The position numbers and the translations under genes were made by a program. The notes below the pieces were generated by a model. It saw only the letters and a list, made by a program, of their open reading frames with translations. It searched no databases and had not been told where the DNA came from. A stretch of DNA of 64,000 nucleotides, taken from positions 1 to 64,000 of the forward strand of contig NZ_JANTYS010000010.1 of assembly GCF_024808255.1 (NCBI RefSeq). The letters are read 5' to 3'. Position 1 is the stretch's first letter. The number at the start of each line of letters is the position of its first letter. This document shows, in pieces, positions 16,001 through 23,284 of the stretch. This DNA comes from Mucilaginibacter dorajii. GTDB lineage: Bacteria > Bacteroidota > Bacteroidia > Sphingobacteriales > Sphingobacteriaceae.

Positions 16001-17464
16001 AGCGTAAACAATAGTATTATCAAAATTGATAACATGGTATTGAAAGATAAGCGCGGCGGCACAGGTACTGCTAACGGAACCGTTGATTTAGCAAATCCAT
16101 CAAACCCGGATATTGAGGTTGATCTCATCGCTAAAAATTTGATGGCGCTCAACACAAAATTTAAAGACAACCACGTTTATTACGGCACAGCCTACGGTTC
16201 TGGTAAGTTTAGCTTTAAAGGACCGGTTGATAACATGAAAATTGATATTACCGCCAATACCGAGGCTGGTACCATTTTCAATATCCCTTTAAATACTTCA
16301 TCTACGGCCACTGATTATGATTTTATAAAATTTGTGAGCCATAGCGACACGGCGAAAATGGTTGCCAAAGACCGCGCCTTTAATGGTGTAACCCTTAATT
16401 TTGACCTCACCGTTGATGAAAAAACCACGGTGCGCATAGCTACCGACTACGGTTTGCTTGAAGGCAGCGGTACGGCGCACAACCTTAAACTCAATATTAA
16501 CAGCCTTGGCGATTTTGAAATGTATGGCGACTTTTTGATCACCACAGGCAAGTTTGAATTTACGGCTAAAAACTTCATCAGTAAAAACTTTACGGTGAGC
16601 CAGGGGGGCACCATCAGGTGGACGGGCAACCCTTCAAACGCCGAGATAAACCTTAAAGCCCTTTACGAGGTACGTACAGACCGTTCGCCGCTTTACACGG
16701 CCGCTGGTTTACAATCACCACAGGGTAACAAACAGGTGCTGGTACAGGCCGAGTTGATCCTTACCAAATCATTGTTACTACCTAATATCGATTTTGATTT
16801 TAACTTCCCAACCGACCCATCGGTGAAAGATGATGTTGCCACCTACCTGGCAGATAATAATAACCGCAACCAACAGGCTTTAAGTGTTATTTTGAGGCGC
16901 AATTTTTCATCAGGAACCAATAACAATCTTACCAACCAGGTTGTTGGTACCGCCCGCGATGCCGTGAGTGAATTTGCCTTTAATAAACTCAACAGCCTCA
17001 TTGCGCAATCAAACATTAAATACTTTGACCTTAACATCCGCTCATTCTCTGAAGCCAGCGCATCATTAAAGTTTTTTGATGACAGGTTAATGTTTAATGG
17101 AAGCGTGTTTACCAATAACGGCTCAAACGATTTGTTTAATAACAATAACAGCACCCTGTTCAATCAAAAATTTGATGCTATTACCAAGGATTTCGAGGCA
17201 TTGTACCGCATCAGGAAAGATGGTAACCTTACGGCAAGATATTCATACAGGGTACTTAACAGCACTACCTTAAATAACCTTAATAACCAATTGTTACCGC
17301 AATATGTAAATGGTGTGGGCCTTGTTTACCAACGCGATTTTGATACGTTTGGCGAGTTTATCCGCAACCTGTTTCGCAGCGGCAAACGCAAGCAGGCACC
17401 TGTAACACCGCTACCAGCTACCAATTCAGGCCCGGTAGTTACAAAATCAGACGATGAGGAATAG
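13019..17464 (+). CDS. TamB-like translocation/assembly protein (DUF490)
   Basis: A very large (about 1481-residue) envelope protein with one N-terminal hydrophobic anchor, a long run of beta-strand-rich repeats, and a C-terminal TamB domain from about residue 1050 to 1420, including GTIRWTGNPSNAEINLKALYEVR and a final alpha/beta region. TamB family proteins bridge inner and outer membranes and help deliver outer-membrane proteins or phospholipids. TTG 13019 is the only standard start and would leave the anchor without its positive N-terminus. The same frame is open upstream and encodes KKSKVIKKALKIVAG, so translation may begin at a non-standard codon (ATT 12971 or 12989). Its neighbour tsaD is divergent. 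The C-terminus ends in an acidic DDEE. Confidence 0.85.
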   Translation: MVLLILLTLSILLLAFQYKPVQTWAAKKATQYLSDELHTTVGISSLYIKPFNTVVLEGLYVLDKKKDTLLNTPKLAVDINGFSLFSSIKARVITFSNIELDNGSFYLKKQKDSTTNLDFIINYFNSPDTTKPSGKPWTINFDRIAINNFHFRYKNQLIDTVMAQVNFDDIDVKRFSTVVLDMDIKNHLFKGNVQKLTLQEKSGFYVKDLRSNITIDSNQILAQNLHIKTGHSDLKDYFRMKFKSFNDFNEFTTRVYMDAEFKSSRVSSADIAYFTDGLEKVSFDLGLEGRAKGPVSNLKSKGVTITGGQATFIKGDFNLRGLPDWNNTFLELKFDQIATNKKDIDYLISHFSGQPNLKTPDIINKFGNVNFTGRFTGLQNDFVAYGIFKTKMGRFDSDINLKIDKKGKPSYSGKLDAFNFDLGDLLDESSLGRTTFTSTVKGSGDDLKTLAEQVDARINYITYNDYTYNNLTVKGSFIKKLADARITINDKNVKLDLKGKVNLNPELPSYDLVATIKDARLNKLKLSKDTITLSTQLKTTFVGNDLKNLEGNILLSPLRVVDPRNNYLVDSLYVWAKGKGDSREIALQSDFADANIKGSFDLATLPSYFKTIVKKYIPSVKTEIVTPKPEHFDFNLNLKNLDPLTAIFVPDLKIPDQGTFTGQFDSANKTATLSGYVKTIKYGKIIFHDFIIDESTSDDMLGLNVSLKKVDLTDSLFIKDINITNFLKNDSLNFNVKLSDKNAVNQLDLYGLVEFGKDTTAKLKLLPSDVILEHEKWKIQDQVRIRLLDGKSQVSGFELSNGVQKVRINGFISDNPADQLKLSFEKFNMRTLNQLTKTSGIFLKGALNGDVNMTGITKSPGVDAHLTIDSLTMNKTLIGDVKLVSTLGNDRKQADMKLNIVNRGLETMNIAGIYAFGKDTEDNLDFDVKMNQTEAIIFEPFIKDLVSDIKGNISTNLKLSGTPSKPQLNGDVTLVNTGVTVNYLKTAYTVNTKLSVNNSIIKIDNMVLKDKRGGTGTANGTVDLANPSNPDIEVDLIAKNLMALNTKFKDNHVYYGTAYGSGKFSFKGPVDNMKIDITANTEAGTIFNIPLNTSSTATDYDFIKFVSHSDTAKMVAKDRAFNGVTLNFDLTVDEKTTVRIATDYGLLEGSGTAHNLKLNINSLGDFEMYGDFLITTGKFEFTAKNFISKNFTVSQGGTIRWTGNPSNAEINLKALYEVRTDRSPLYTAAGLQSPQGNKQVLVQAELILTKSLLLPNIDFDFNFPTDPSVKDDVATYLADNNNRNQQALSVILRRNFSSGTNNNLTNQVVGTARDAVSEFAFNKLNSLIAQSNIKYFDLNIRSFSEASASLKFFDDRLMFNGSVFTNNGSNDLFNNNNSTLFNQKFDAITKDFEALYRIRKDGNLTARYSYRVLNSTTLNNLNNQLLPQYVNGVGLVYQRDFDTFGEFIRNLFRSGKRKQAPVTPLPATNSGPVVTKSDDEE

Positions 17465-17487
17465 GCTTCAGATGTGCAGGTGAAAGA

Positions 17488-17690
17488 ATTTGAAGATTTG
17501 AAAATTTGAGGATTTGAAAATAAGTAGTCATTGCAATGATGAGTTGTCTTTTCTAAATTCCCCGCATCCGATAACAAAAAAGCAGGGCAAATGACCGTCC
17601 TGCTTTTTTATTCAACAACTTTGTTGGTTGATTAACTGATGTGAAAAAACATTTTCAAATTTTCAAATCCGCAAATTTTCAAATTCCAAA
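17488..17690. repeat. Inverted repeat of gatttgaaaatttg words flanking a terminator
   Basis: The left arm (about 17488-17520; gaatttgaagatttgaaaatttgagg) and right arm (about 17652-17688; attttcaaatttt...aaattttcaaattcc) are complementary. Between them lies a bidirectional terminator. The right arm touches the ribBA stop codon. Confidence 0.65.
17576..17610. terminator. Bidirectional terminator between tamB-like gene and ribBA
   Basis: The stem agcagg (17581-17586) / cctgct (17599-17604) is flanked by A6 and T7. The two genes are convergent, so the hairpin can serve both. Confidence 0.8.
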
Positions 17691-17692
17691 AA

Positions 17693-18898
17693 TCAGTGAT
17701 CCCTCATAATGGCATGATCCATTTTATCGCGTTTGGTACGCAGGTAAAGTTCGTTGTGGGGGTTCGATGCTATTTCAATTGGTACAGTTTCAACTACCTC
17801 TAATCCGTAACCTATAAGGCCGGCACGTTTTTTAGGATTGTTGCTCATCAGGCGCATTTTTGAAATGCCAAGGCTACGCAAAATCTGGGCCCCGATGCCG
17901 TAATCACGCTGATCCATTTTAAAGCCTAATTTGATGTTAGCCTCTACAGTATCATAACCGTTTTCCTGCAGGTGATACGCTTTAAGCTTATTGATAAGCC
18001 CAATACCACGCCCCTCCTGGTTCATATAAACAACAACACCTTTACCCTCTTTGCTTATCATCTCCATAGCCTTATGCAACTGAGGGCCGCAATCGCACCT
18101 GCAGGAGCCAAAAATATCACCGGTAACACATGAACTGTGCACGCGTGTTAATACTGCTTCACCGGGCTCCCAGGTACCTTTTACAAGAGCTATATGATTT
18201 TCGCCGGTATCAAGCTGGGTATAGCCTATCATTTCAAAATCGCCCCATTGGGTTGGCATTTTTACTGATACTTCCTTTTTTACTAACGACTCTGTGCTTA
18301 AACGGTAAGCTATGAGGTCTTTTATAGAAACTATTTTAAGATCAAATTCTTTAGCCATCACCAGTAAATCTGGCAGGCGGGCCATATCGCCATCTTCCTT
18401 CATAATTTCGCAGATCACGCCGGCAGGCTCAAAACCGGCCAAAACAGCCAGATCAATTGCAGCTTCGGTATGGCCGGTTCTGCGCAAAACTCCGCCATCT
18501 TTAGCAATCAAAGGAAAAATATGTCCCGGTCTGCCCAAGTCTTCTGGTTTGGTGGTAGGATCAATAAGCGCTAAAGTTGTTTTTGAACGGTCGGTAGCCG
18601 AGATACCTGTTGTACAGCCGTGCCCCAGCAAATCAACAGAAACTGTAAAATTGGTTTCGTGCGATGTAGTGTTATGGCTTACCATGGGTTCCAGATCAAG
18701 CTCGCGCGCCCGATCTTTAGTTATAGGGGCACAAACCAGGCCGCGGCCATGGCGCACCATAAAATTTATAGCTTCGGGTGTGGCATTGCGTGCAGCGGTT
18801 AAAAAGTCACCTTCATTTTCACGATCTTCATCGTCAACCACAATGATCATTTTCCCTGCCTTTATATCGTCGATAGCTTCCTGTATAGTATTTAACAT
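17693..18898 (-). CDS. ribBA: Bifunctional 3,4-dihydroxy-2-butanone-4-phosphate synthase / GTP cyclohydrolase II
   Basis: It catalyses the two entry reactions of riboflavin synthesis, from ribulose 5-phosphate and from GTP. Residues 1-200 are the RibB part (VDDEDRENEGDFLTAA, HTEAAIDLAVLAGFEPAGVICEIM). Residues about 207-400 are RibA, with HSSCVTGDIFGSCRCDCGPQL supplying the zinc cysteines and YMNQEGRGIGL plus DQRDYGIGAQILRSLG. The 401-residue length is normal. It lies 136 bp downstream of the LptF/LptG gene on the same strand. A TAAATTTG promoter element is at 18957-18964. I saw no FMN riboswitch in the gap. Confidence 0.97.
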   Translation of the reverse strand: MLNTIQEAIDDIKAGKMIIVVDDEDRENEGDFLTAARNATPEAINFMVRHGRGLVCAPITKDRARELDLEPMVSHNTTSHETNFTVSVDLLGHGCTTGISATDRSKTTLALIDPTTKPEDLGRPGHIFPLIAKDGGVLRRTGHTEAAIDLAVLAGFEPAGVICEIMKEDGDMARLPDLLVMAKEFDLKIVSIKDLIAYRLSTESLVKKEVSVKMPTQWGDFEMIGYTQLDTGENHIALVKGTWEPGEAVLTRVHSSCVTGDIFGSCRCDCGPQLHKAMEMISKEGKGVVVYMNQEGRGIGLINKLKAYHLQENGYDTVEANIKLGFKMDQRDYGIGAQILRSLGISKMRLMSNNPKKRAGLIGYGLEVVETVPIEIASNPHNELYLRTKRDKMDHAIMRDH

Positions 18899-18956
18899 TG
18901 TATAGGTATTACGCAGGGCGAGTTTAAAAGGCTGCCATGCTTTATTAAAGTTTAAA

Positions 18957-18964
18957 CAAATTTA
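18957..18964 (-). promoter_or_regulatory. Candidate ribBA -7 element
   Basis: The minus strand reads TAAATTTG, an exact TAnnTTTG match 59 bp upstream of the ribBA ATG. The only TTTG upstream is too close to be the -33 box, so support is partial. Confidence 0.35.
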
Positions 18965-19034
18965 AAGTATATCCAAATGATTCTGGTCGGCACTGTGTAA
19001 AATCATTGGGAGGTTATTGCAAAGGGGATGTATG

Positions 19035-20459
19035 TTACCGTGCCGCTTTACGCTTGAAAAACTTATTGAAAAACCGTTTATAAGAATCCATATCAAACAA
19101 AACCGAATCTGTAGCAGCCTTATAGGAAAGAAACAATCCTATAGGCAACAGCACGATGATGGCTATCCACATACCAAAAAAGGTAGGAACGTTACCCGCC
19201 TTAACAGACTTTTCGCCGATGGTTGATATAATGTGATAAATGAGAAAAAACACAACAGAAATTACCACCGGTAAGCCCAGGCCGCCTTTGCGTATAATAG
19301 CACCAAGCGGCGCCCCTATCAAAAACAGCACAATACAAGCGGCAGAAAGCGTGAATTTTTTTTGAGCTTGTGACGCATAACGCCTGATGGTCATGGAATC
19401 AAAATCATACTTATCGGTTCGGTTTTTTAAAACATCCCTGATAGACCGGATTTCAGACGACGCAGTTGAAAGCGCCATAATCTGGTTACTCAACGTCATG
19501 CTTTTTAGCACATCTTTATCAGCAGGGATATATTTAATTTTAGGGGGTTTGGTTGGCAGTGTAAAGTATTTGATATACGGCGTAAGCAACTTATAATTCA
19601 TGTTTACGGCTGCATTAACTGCTTTCTCACTCGAATCCACAAAAAAGCGCAGCTGTTTTAAGTTCATCATTTCTGATGCCGATTTAAACTCGCTTTCGTC
19701 GGTACGGCTCAATTTAAATGCTGAGAGGTCAAACTTCGTTTCGGTTTCTTTAAAGCGATAACGGGTTAAACGCTGACGAATGTTATAACTATTATCGCCC
19801 CCTTTTGATTCGATATAACTAACCCCATCCTTCAATTTTAAAACCAGGAATTTATCGCCCATCGTACGAAACATCGTCCCCTCTTTGGCCATGGTTACCT
19901 CGGTGTTGCTTTGCTCGTCGTTTTTTTTGTAGATAGTGATATCATAAAGCCGCTGACCATCGGGGTCTTTCCGGTTTACCCTGATGGTATAACCCGGAAA
20001 ACTCGAACTGAAAACACGCTCGGGCAGTAAATCGGCCGACTTTTGTTTACGGGCATCATATAAAAGCGAATAATACTTAAGGTTGGCGACCGGCAGCATA
20101 AAATCCGAGAAGAAGAACGCCGCGACACTTAATATCGATACGATAGCGATCATTGGATACATGGCCCTGCGTAAGGAGATACCGGCAGCCTTTATGGCAA
20201 CCAACTCATAATTTTCGCCAAGGGCACCATACGTCATGATGGTAGAGAGCAGTACCGATAAAGGCAGCGCCATGGAAACATTCGTGGCCGAGTTATACAA
20301 CATCAATTCCAAAATGGTATACCAGGCAAAGCCTTTACCAATAAGGTCATCAATATATTTAAACAAAAACAGCATCAGCAACACAAACATTACAATGAAA
20401 AGTGTTACTGCAAACGGGCGTATAAATGACTTAAGCAGCAGCAGGTGGATCTTTTTCAT
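19035..20459 (-). CDS. LptF/LptG (YjgP/YjgQ) family permease
   Basis: The 474-residue inner-membrane protein has the LptF/G layout: hydrophobic segments near residues 15-35, 55-75 and 100-120, a large periplasmic beta-jellyroll (about 130-330), then three C-terminal helices (ACIVLFLIGAPLGAIIRKGGLGLPVVISVVFFLIYHI and FGMWIAIIVLLPIGLFLSY). The segment GAPLGAIIRKGG...P is the family signature. LptF and LptG with LptB extract lipopolysaccharide from the inner membrane. Which of the two this copy represents is not decidable from the window. It ends with a basic tail (FFNKFFKRKAAR). It is followed by ribBA on the same strand. Confidence 0.93.
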   Translation of the reverse strand: MKKIHLLLLKSFIRPFAVTLFIVMFVLLMLFLFKYIDDLIGKGFAWYTILELMLYNSATNVSMALPLSVLLSTIMTYGALGENYELVAIKAAGISLRRAMYPMIAIVSILSVAAFFFSDFMLPVANLKYYSLLYDARKQKSADLLPERVFSSSFPGYTIRVNRKDPDGQRLYDITIYKKNDEQSNTEVTMAKEGTMFRTMGDKFLVLKLKDGVSYIESKGGDNSYNIRQRLTRYRFKETETKFDLSAFKLSRTDESEFKSASEMMNLKQLRFFVDSSEKAVNAAVNMNYKLLTPYIKYFTLPTKPPKIKYIPADKDVLKSMTLSNQIMALSTASSEIRSIRDVLKNRTDKYDFDSMTIRRYASQAQKKFTLSAACIVLFLIGAPLGAIIRKGGLGLPVVISVVFFLIYHIISTIGEKSVKAGNVPTFFGMWIAIIVLLPIGLFLSYKAATDSVLFDMDSYKRFFNKFFKRKAAR

Positions 20460-20521
20460 CGGGGCAATTCGTATTTATCAGCTTGAAAAACCGGCAGTTT
20501 GGCTACGGTTAGTTCATTAAC

Positions 20522-20530
20522 GCAAAAGTA
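20522..20530 (-). promoter_or_regulatory. Candidate lptF/G -7 element
   Basis: The minus strand reads TACTTTTGC, an exact TAnnTTTG(C) match 63 bp upstream of the ATG at 20459. A second match, TAATTTTG, lies about 20 bp further upstream. Confidence 0.4.
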
Positions 20531-20570
20531 GTGTTTCGCGATACAAAATTAGCTAAAATAAAATTGGTGC

Positions 20571-20951
20571 TTAAGCGCCTAATACACTGATAAGGTAATC
20601 TATCTGGTTATCCCAAATAAGCCTGCGCTCGGGGATCAAATCTTCGGTAGCAAAATCGGTAATGGCCAGGGCAACATCATTGGTGAGTTCGTCCTGTAAT
20701 ATCTCCATTTCAAAATAGCATTGCGGCTCATCTTCCAGCCATTTAAAACGTACCAGTTTATTTTCTTTTACCAATACCAGTTTGGCTTTTTGAGGCTCTC
20801 CATCCCAGGTAAAGGTAAAAACCTGGTCACGAAAGCTCACATCATCGGCAAACCATTGCGCTAACCCGTTAGGCTCATTAAGGAAGGTGAACAGTATTCT
20901 TGGAGATGATTTTATCTCATACTCGATAGTAAATTTCTTTTTTTCGGACAT
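20571..20951 (-). CDS. START-like (SRPBCC-type) domain protein
   Basis: 126 residues with the helix-grip fold pattern of the SRPBCC/AHSA1 superfamily: an initial strand FTIEYEIKSSPRILFTFLNEPNGLAQWFADDV, then FTFTWDGEPQKAKLVLVKENKLVRFKW, and the acidic FEMEIL strand followed by a C-terminal helix ending YLISVLGA. Members bind hydrophobic ligands or act as co-chaperones; no ligand can be inferred. It is a single-domain protein without signal peptide. It is probably a separate unit upstream of lptF/G on the same strand (111 bp gap that contains the lptF/G promoter). Confidence 0.8.
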   Translation of the reverse strand: MSEKKKFTIEYEIKSSPRILFTFLNEPNGLAQWFADDVSFRDQVFTFTWDGEPQKAKLVLVKENKLVRFKWLEDEPQCYFEMEILQDELTNDVALAITDFATEDLIPERRLIWDNQIDYLISVLGA

Positions 20952-21021
20952 TGAGGTTTATACTTGAAAGCGGGTTAAGCCGTAAATGTTAACATTTTTT
21001 CTAAAGAAAACGAATTTCTGC

Positions 21022-21030
21022 TATATTTGC
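21022..21030 (+). promoter_or_regulatory. Promoter -7 element for tRNA-Met
   Basis: TATATTTGC is an exact match to the Bacteroidetes -7 consensus, 173 bp before the tRNA. The long leader would be removed by processing. No other plus-strand gene lies between. Confidence 0.5.
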
Positions 21031-21202
21031 AAACCTTTTTAAGGAAGCGCATTGTTTCAACAAACAGCGCAACGCTTTTAACAACCATAAAAACAGCGTT
21101 TTAAATTAAAAAGGGACGCCACGAAGCTTAAGGTGACTTAAGCAGAAAATAAGAAAGGTGGTCATTAAACAGGTTTTGGCGATCAAAACTTAAAATAAAA
21201 AC

Positions 21203-21276
21203 GGCGGGGTAGCTCAGATGGTTAGAGCGTAGGATTCATAACCCTAAGGTCGGCAGTTCGATCCTGCTCCCCGCTA
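21203..21276 (+). tRNA. tRNA-Met (anticodon CAT)
   Basis: The 74-nt cloverleaf is complete: acceptor GGCGGGG/CCCCGCT, D-arm GCTC...GAGC, anticodon loop TTCATAA, and T-arm GGCAG TTCGATC CTGCT. The discriminator base is A and no CCA is encoded. The anticodon stem lacks the three G-C pairs of initiators, so elongator tRNA-Met is favoured. A tRNA-Ile with a lysidine-modified CAT anticodon cannot be excluded by eye. Confidence 0.93.
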
Positions 21277-21286
21277 CTTGAAGATG

Positions 21287-21326
21287 AAGCAGTTACAGTA
21301 AAATGTGACTGCTTTCGTTTTTTCTG
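21287..21326 (+). terminator. Terminator after tRNA-Met
   Basis: The arms aagcagttac (21287-21296) and gtgactgctt (21305-21314) form a 10-bp stem with one wobble, then tcgtttttt. It begins 10 bp after the tRNA. Confidence 0.75.
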
Positions 21327-21419
21327 GTCATACAGTGTTCATACTGGCACCTCGGTCTTCCCGCGCAGCCTTAAAACATTTGGGACAGAATCATAAAAAG
21401 GAGTTGTTTGAAGCCGAGT

Positions 21420-22010
21420 CTAATCCATAGCGGTTTTATGAACCGACTGACTTCTGACACGGCTTAAAGTTTCCCTGGAAACACCCAAATAAGAGGCGAT
21501 CATGTGTAATGGAACCCGGTTAAAGATATCAGGAAACTTTTTGATAAAGTCATTATATTTTTCCTCGGTTGTATAACTAATCGCACCGATTATCCTGTTT
21601 TGAAAAGCATCGTAACTTTTTGCCAGGAGTATGTCGATATAATGCTTAAACTTTGGAATAGCTTCTAATAGCTGTATAAAATCCTGCTTGTCGATCAGAA
21701 CAACTTCACAATTTTCCAGGACATCGATATTACATTTGGACGGACTCGCATTGTTATAACTTTCGCGGTCACTGATCCACCAGTTTTCAATGGCGAACCG
21801 GAGCATGTGTTCTGTTCCGTCATCTCCTACGGTATACATGCGGAGGCATCCTTTTTCAACAAAACAGTTATAGTGACATACATCACCTTCCTGCAGGATG
21901 TATTGCCTTCTTCGTAATTTCTTTTGAATGCTGACAGCCCGAATGGCCTCAATTTCTTCAGCATCCAAACCGGCTTTCTCCTGTAGATATTTTGTAAATG
22001 CTTCGAACAT
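21420..22010 (-). CDS. Crp/Fnr-family transcriptional regulator
   Basis: The 196-residue protein has an N-terminal cyclic-nucleotide-binding-like beta-barrel (ILQEGDVCHYNCFVEKGCLRMYTVGDDGTEHMLRF, residues about 37-75), a long dimer helix, and a C-terminal winged helix with recognition helix SYLGVSRETLSRVRSQ. The RETLSR core matches the residues that in CRP read TGTGA, and a CGTGA-N6-TCACA site lies 99 bp upstream of the start. No cysteine cluster of the FNR iron-sulfur type is present. It diverges from an SDR gene that it probably controls together with itself. Confidence 0.88.
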   Translation of the reverse strand: MFEAFTKYLQEKAGLDAEEIEAIRAVSIQKKLRRRQYILQEGDVCHYNCFVEKGCLRMYTVGDDGTEHMLRFAIENWWISDRESYNNASPSKCNIDVLENCEVVLIDKQDFIQLLEAIPKFKHYIDILLAKSYDAFQNRIIGAISYTTEEKYNDFIKKFPDIFNRVPLHMIASYLGVSRETLSRVRSQSVHKTAMD

Positions 22011-22108
22011 GATAGATCCCTATTAGACAAATTTATTTAAAATTTATGCTGATTGCACTTTCGCATTGTAAAAAGGTGAATAGGCGGCGGAATATTACTC
22101 CAAATTAT

Positions 22109-22124
22109 CGTGACAATTATCACA
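22109..22124. promoter_or_regulatory. CRP/FNR-type operator between regulator and SDR gene
   Basis: CGTGA-CAATTA-TCACA matches the CRP-type palindrome TGTGA-N6-TCACA in nine of ten positions. It lies 78 bp from the SDR start and 99 bp from the regulator start, in the divergent gap. The regulator's RETLSR recognition helix fits this sequence. Confidence 0.6.
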
Positions 22125-22201
22125 AGTTTTTAATACCAAATGTCCTTGTCCGGACTGACTAACTTCTCTGAAGTTTGTGCTATAATTAATTCTATCATAT
22201 C

Positions 22202-22948
22202 ATGAGATTAAAAAATAAAATAGCCGTGATCAGCGGCGGAACAAGCGGCATCGGTCTTGCAATTGCCAAAAATTTTGTAGAAGAAGGTGCAGAAATATTC
22301 ATTTTCGGGAGAAGACAGGATGCACTGGATGAAGCGGTGAAATTTATTGGTCACAATGTTACAGCCATCCAGGCTGATGCTTCAAAGCTAACAGACCTTG
22401 ATCACGTCGCGGATATTGTGAGGAAAGCCAAGGGTAAAGTAGACGTTGTGGTATCCAATGCCGGGTTTACCGAACAGGTACCCCTGGCGGAAATTACAGA
22501 AGACCATTACGACCGCACGTTCGATCTGATGGCCAAGGGCCCCCTCTTCCTGACCCAAAAACTGCTTCCGTTAATGGAAAGCGGCGGTTCAGTAATCCTC
22601 GTTTCGTCGGCAATGCATTACATGGGACTTGCCAATCATTCCGCCTATGCGGGTGCTAAAGCTGCGTTAAGATCTTTTGTGCGCACCTGGGCGGCTGAAT
22701 TTAAAGATAACGGTATCCGCGCCAATCTTTTAAGTCCGGGGCCATTTCCAACCGCAATTATGGAGGGCCAGGCAGAAACACCTGAGAAATTGGCAGAACT
22801 TCATTCCCATTACGCCAATTACGTTCCCATGCTCAGGCTCGGACGTGTCGAAGAAGCCGCATCTGCTGCGGTGTTTCTCGCTTCAGATGAAAGTTCTTTT
22901 ATGACAGGATCTGATCTGGTTGTTGATGGCGGAATCAGCAATATCTAA
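22202..22948 (+). CDS. Short-chain dehydrogenase/reductase
   Basis: A 248-residue classical SDR. The nucleotide-binding glycine motif is SGGTSGIG (residues 11-18), the NAG motif is at 86-88, and the catalytic Ser (135 or 136), Tyr149 and Lys153 are in SSAMHYMGLANHSAYAGAK. GRRQ at 37-40 suggests NADP rather than NAD, since basic residues follow the second strand. The end LASDESSFMTGSDLVVDGGISNI is typical of FabG-like enzymes. The substrate is unknown. It is divergent from, and likely regulated by, the Crp/Fnr protein, with an operator between them. Confidence 0.92.
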   Translation: MRLKNKIAVISGGTSGIGLAIAKNFVEEGAEIFIFGRRQDALDEAVKFIGHNVTAIQADASKLTDLDHVADIVRKAKGKVDVVVSNAGFTEQVPLAEITEDHYDRTFDLMAKGPLFLTQKLLPLMESGGSVILVSSAMHYMGLANHSAYAGAKAALRSFVRTWAAEFKDNGIRANLLSPGPFPTAIMEGQAETPEKLAELHSHYANYVPMLRLGRVEEAASAAVFLASDESSFMTGSDLVVDGGISNI

Positions 22949-23012
22949 AAGCGCTGACTGAGAATACAATAAAAGAGCCCGATATCCTACTGAAAGGCTG
23001 GATTATAAAAAA

Positions 23013-23043
23013 GAGGCTGTTCTTTTTACAATAGAGCAGCCTC
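23013..23043 (+). terminator. Hairpin after the SDR gene
   Basis: The arms gaggctg and cagcctc pair over a 17-base loop, 65 bp after the SDR stop. A T6 run follows with a 10-base offset, so termination strength is uncertain. Confidence 0.5.
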
Positions 23044-23123
23044 CTATAATACCTTTTTTAAATCAATCTACTTTAATACTTGGCTACGCTTAACATAGTA
23101 GTTTAATGGTTAACAATAGAGAT

Positions 23124-23210
23124 TTACGAATTCTCGATTAGTTTATCAATTCGGCTTAAACGCTCCAAATCTTCCACAAAACGGGTCGAAAATTTTTCAC
23201 TCCCCGCTAC
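23124..23210 (-). pseudogene. C-terminal gene remnant, copy 1
   Basis: Read on the minus strand this encodes VAGSEKFSTRFVEDLERLSR then IDKLIENS and a stop. A second copy at 56011-56085 encodes VKGNERFSIRFMEDLERLSR then IDKF and a stop. Differences between copies are mostly synonymous or conservative (K/R, S/N, V/M), which indicates descent from a coding sequence. Homology stops abruptly at 23210, where the tRNA 3'-end copy and a terminator begin, so the 5' part of the gene is missing. The parent gene is not recognised; an integrase tail is one possibility. Confidence 0.45.
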
Positions 23211-23211
23211 T
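23200..23211 (+). repeat. Copy of the tRNA-Met 3' end (possible att site)
   Basis: CTCCCCGCTACT is identical to 21267-21278, which spans the tRNA acceptor 3' strand. It lies 1.9 kb downstream in the same orientation and is again followed by a terminator. This is what a tRNA-targeting integration would leave, but 12 bases is a short match. Confidence 0.4.
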
Positions 23212-23223
23212 GAGACAGAAAAC

Positions 23224-23260
23224 GGCCTTGAAATGCAAATTTCAAGGCCTCTGTTTTTTC
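23224..23260 (+). terminator. Intrinsic terminator next to the tRNA 3'-end copy
   Basis: The arms ggccttgaaat and atttcaaggcc form an 11-bp stem with a 4-base loop (23224-23249), followed by tctgtttttt. It may be the ancestral tRNA-Met terminator, now displaced by the inserted segment. Confidence 0.75.
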
Positions 23261-23284
23261 TACAATTCCCTATTGGTCTAAAAA

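Larger units (their letters stand above)
22949..23284. other. Gap between SDR and next gene: terminators, gene remnant and tRNA 3'-end copy
   Basis: In order the gap holds the SDR terminator hairpin (23013-23043), a 28-codon gene remnant on the minus strand (23124-23210), a 12-base copy of the tRNA-Met 3' end (23200-23211) and another intrinsic terminator (23224-23260). This structure suggests an old integration junction. Confidence 0.5.

Noticed and set aside
18899..19034. FMN riboswitch before ribBA
   Set aside because: None of the conserved RFN helices were found in the 136-bp gap.
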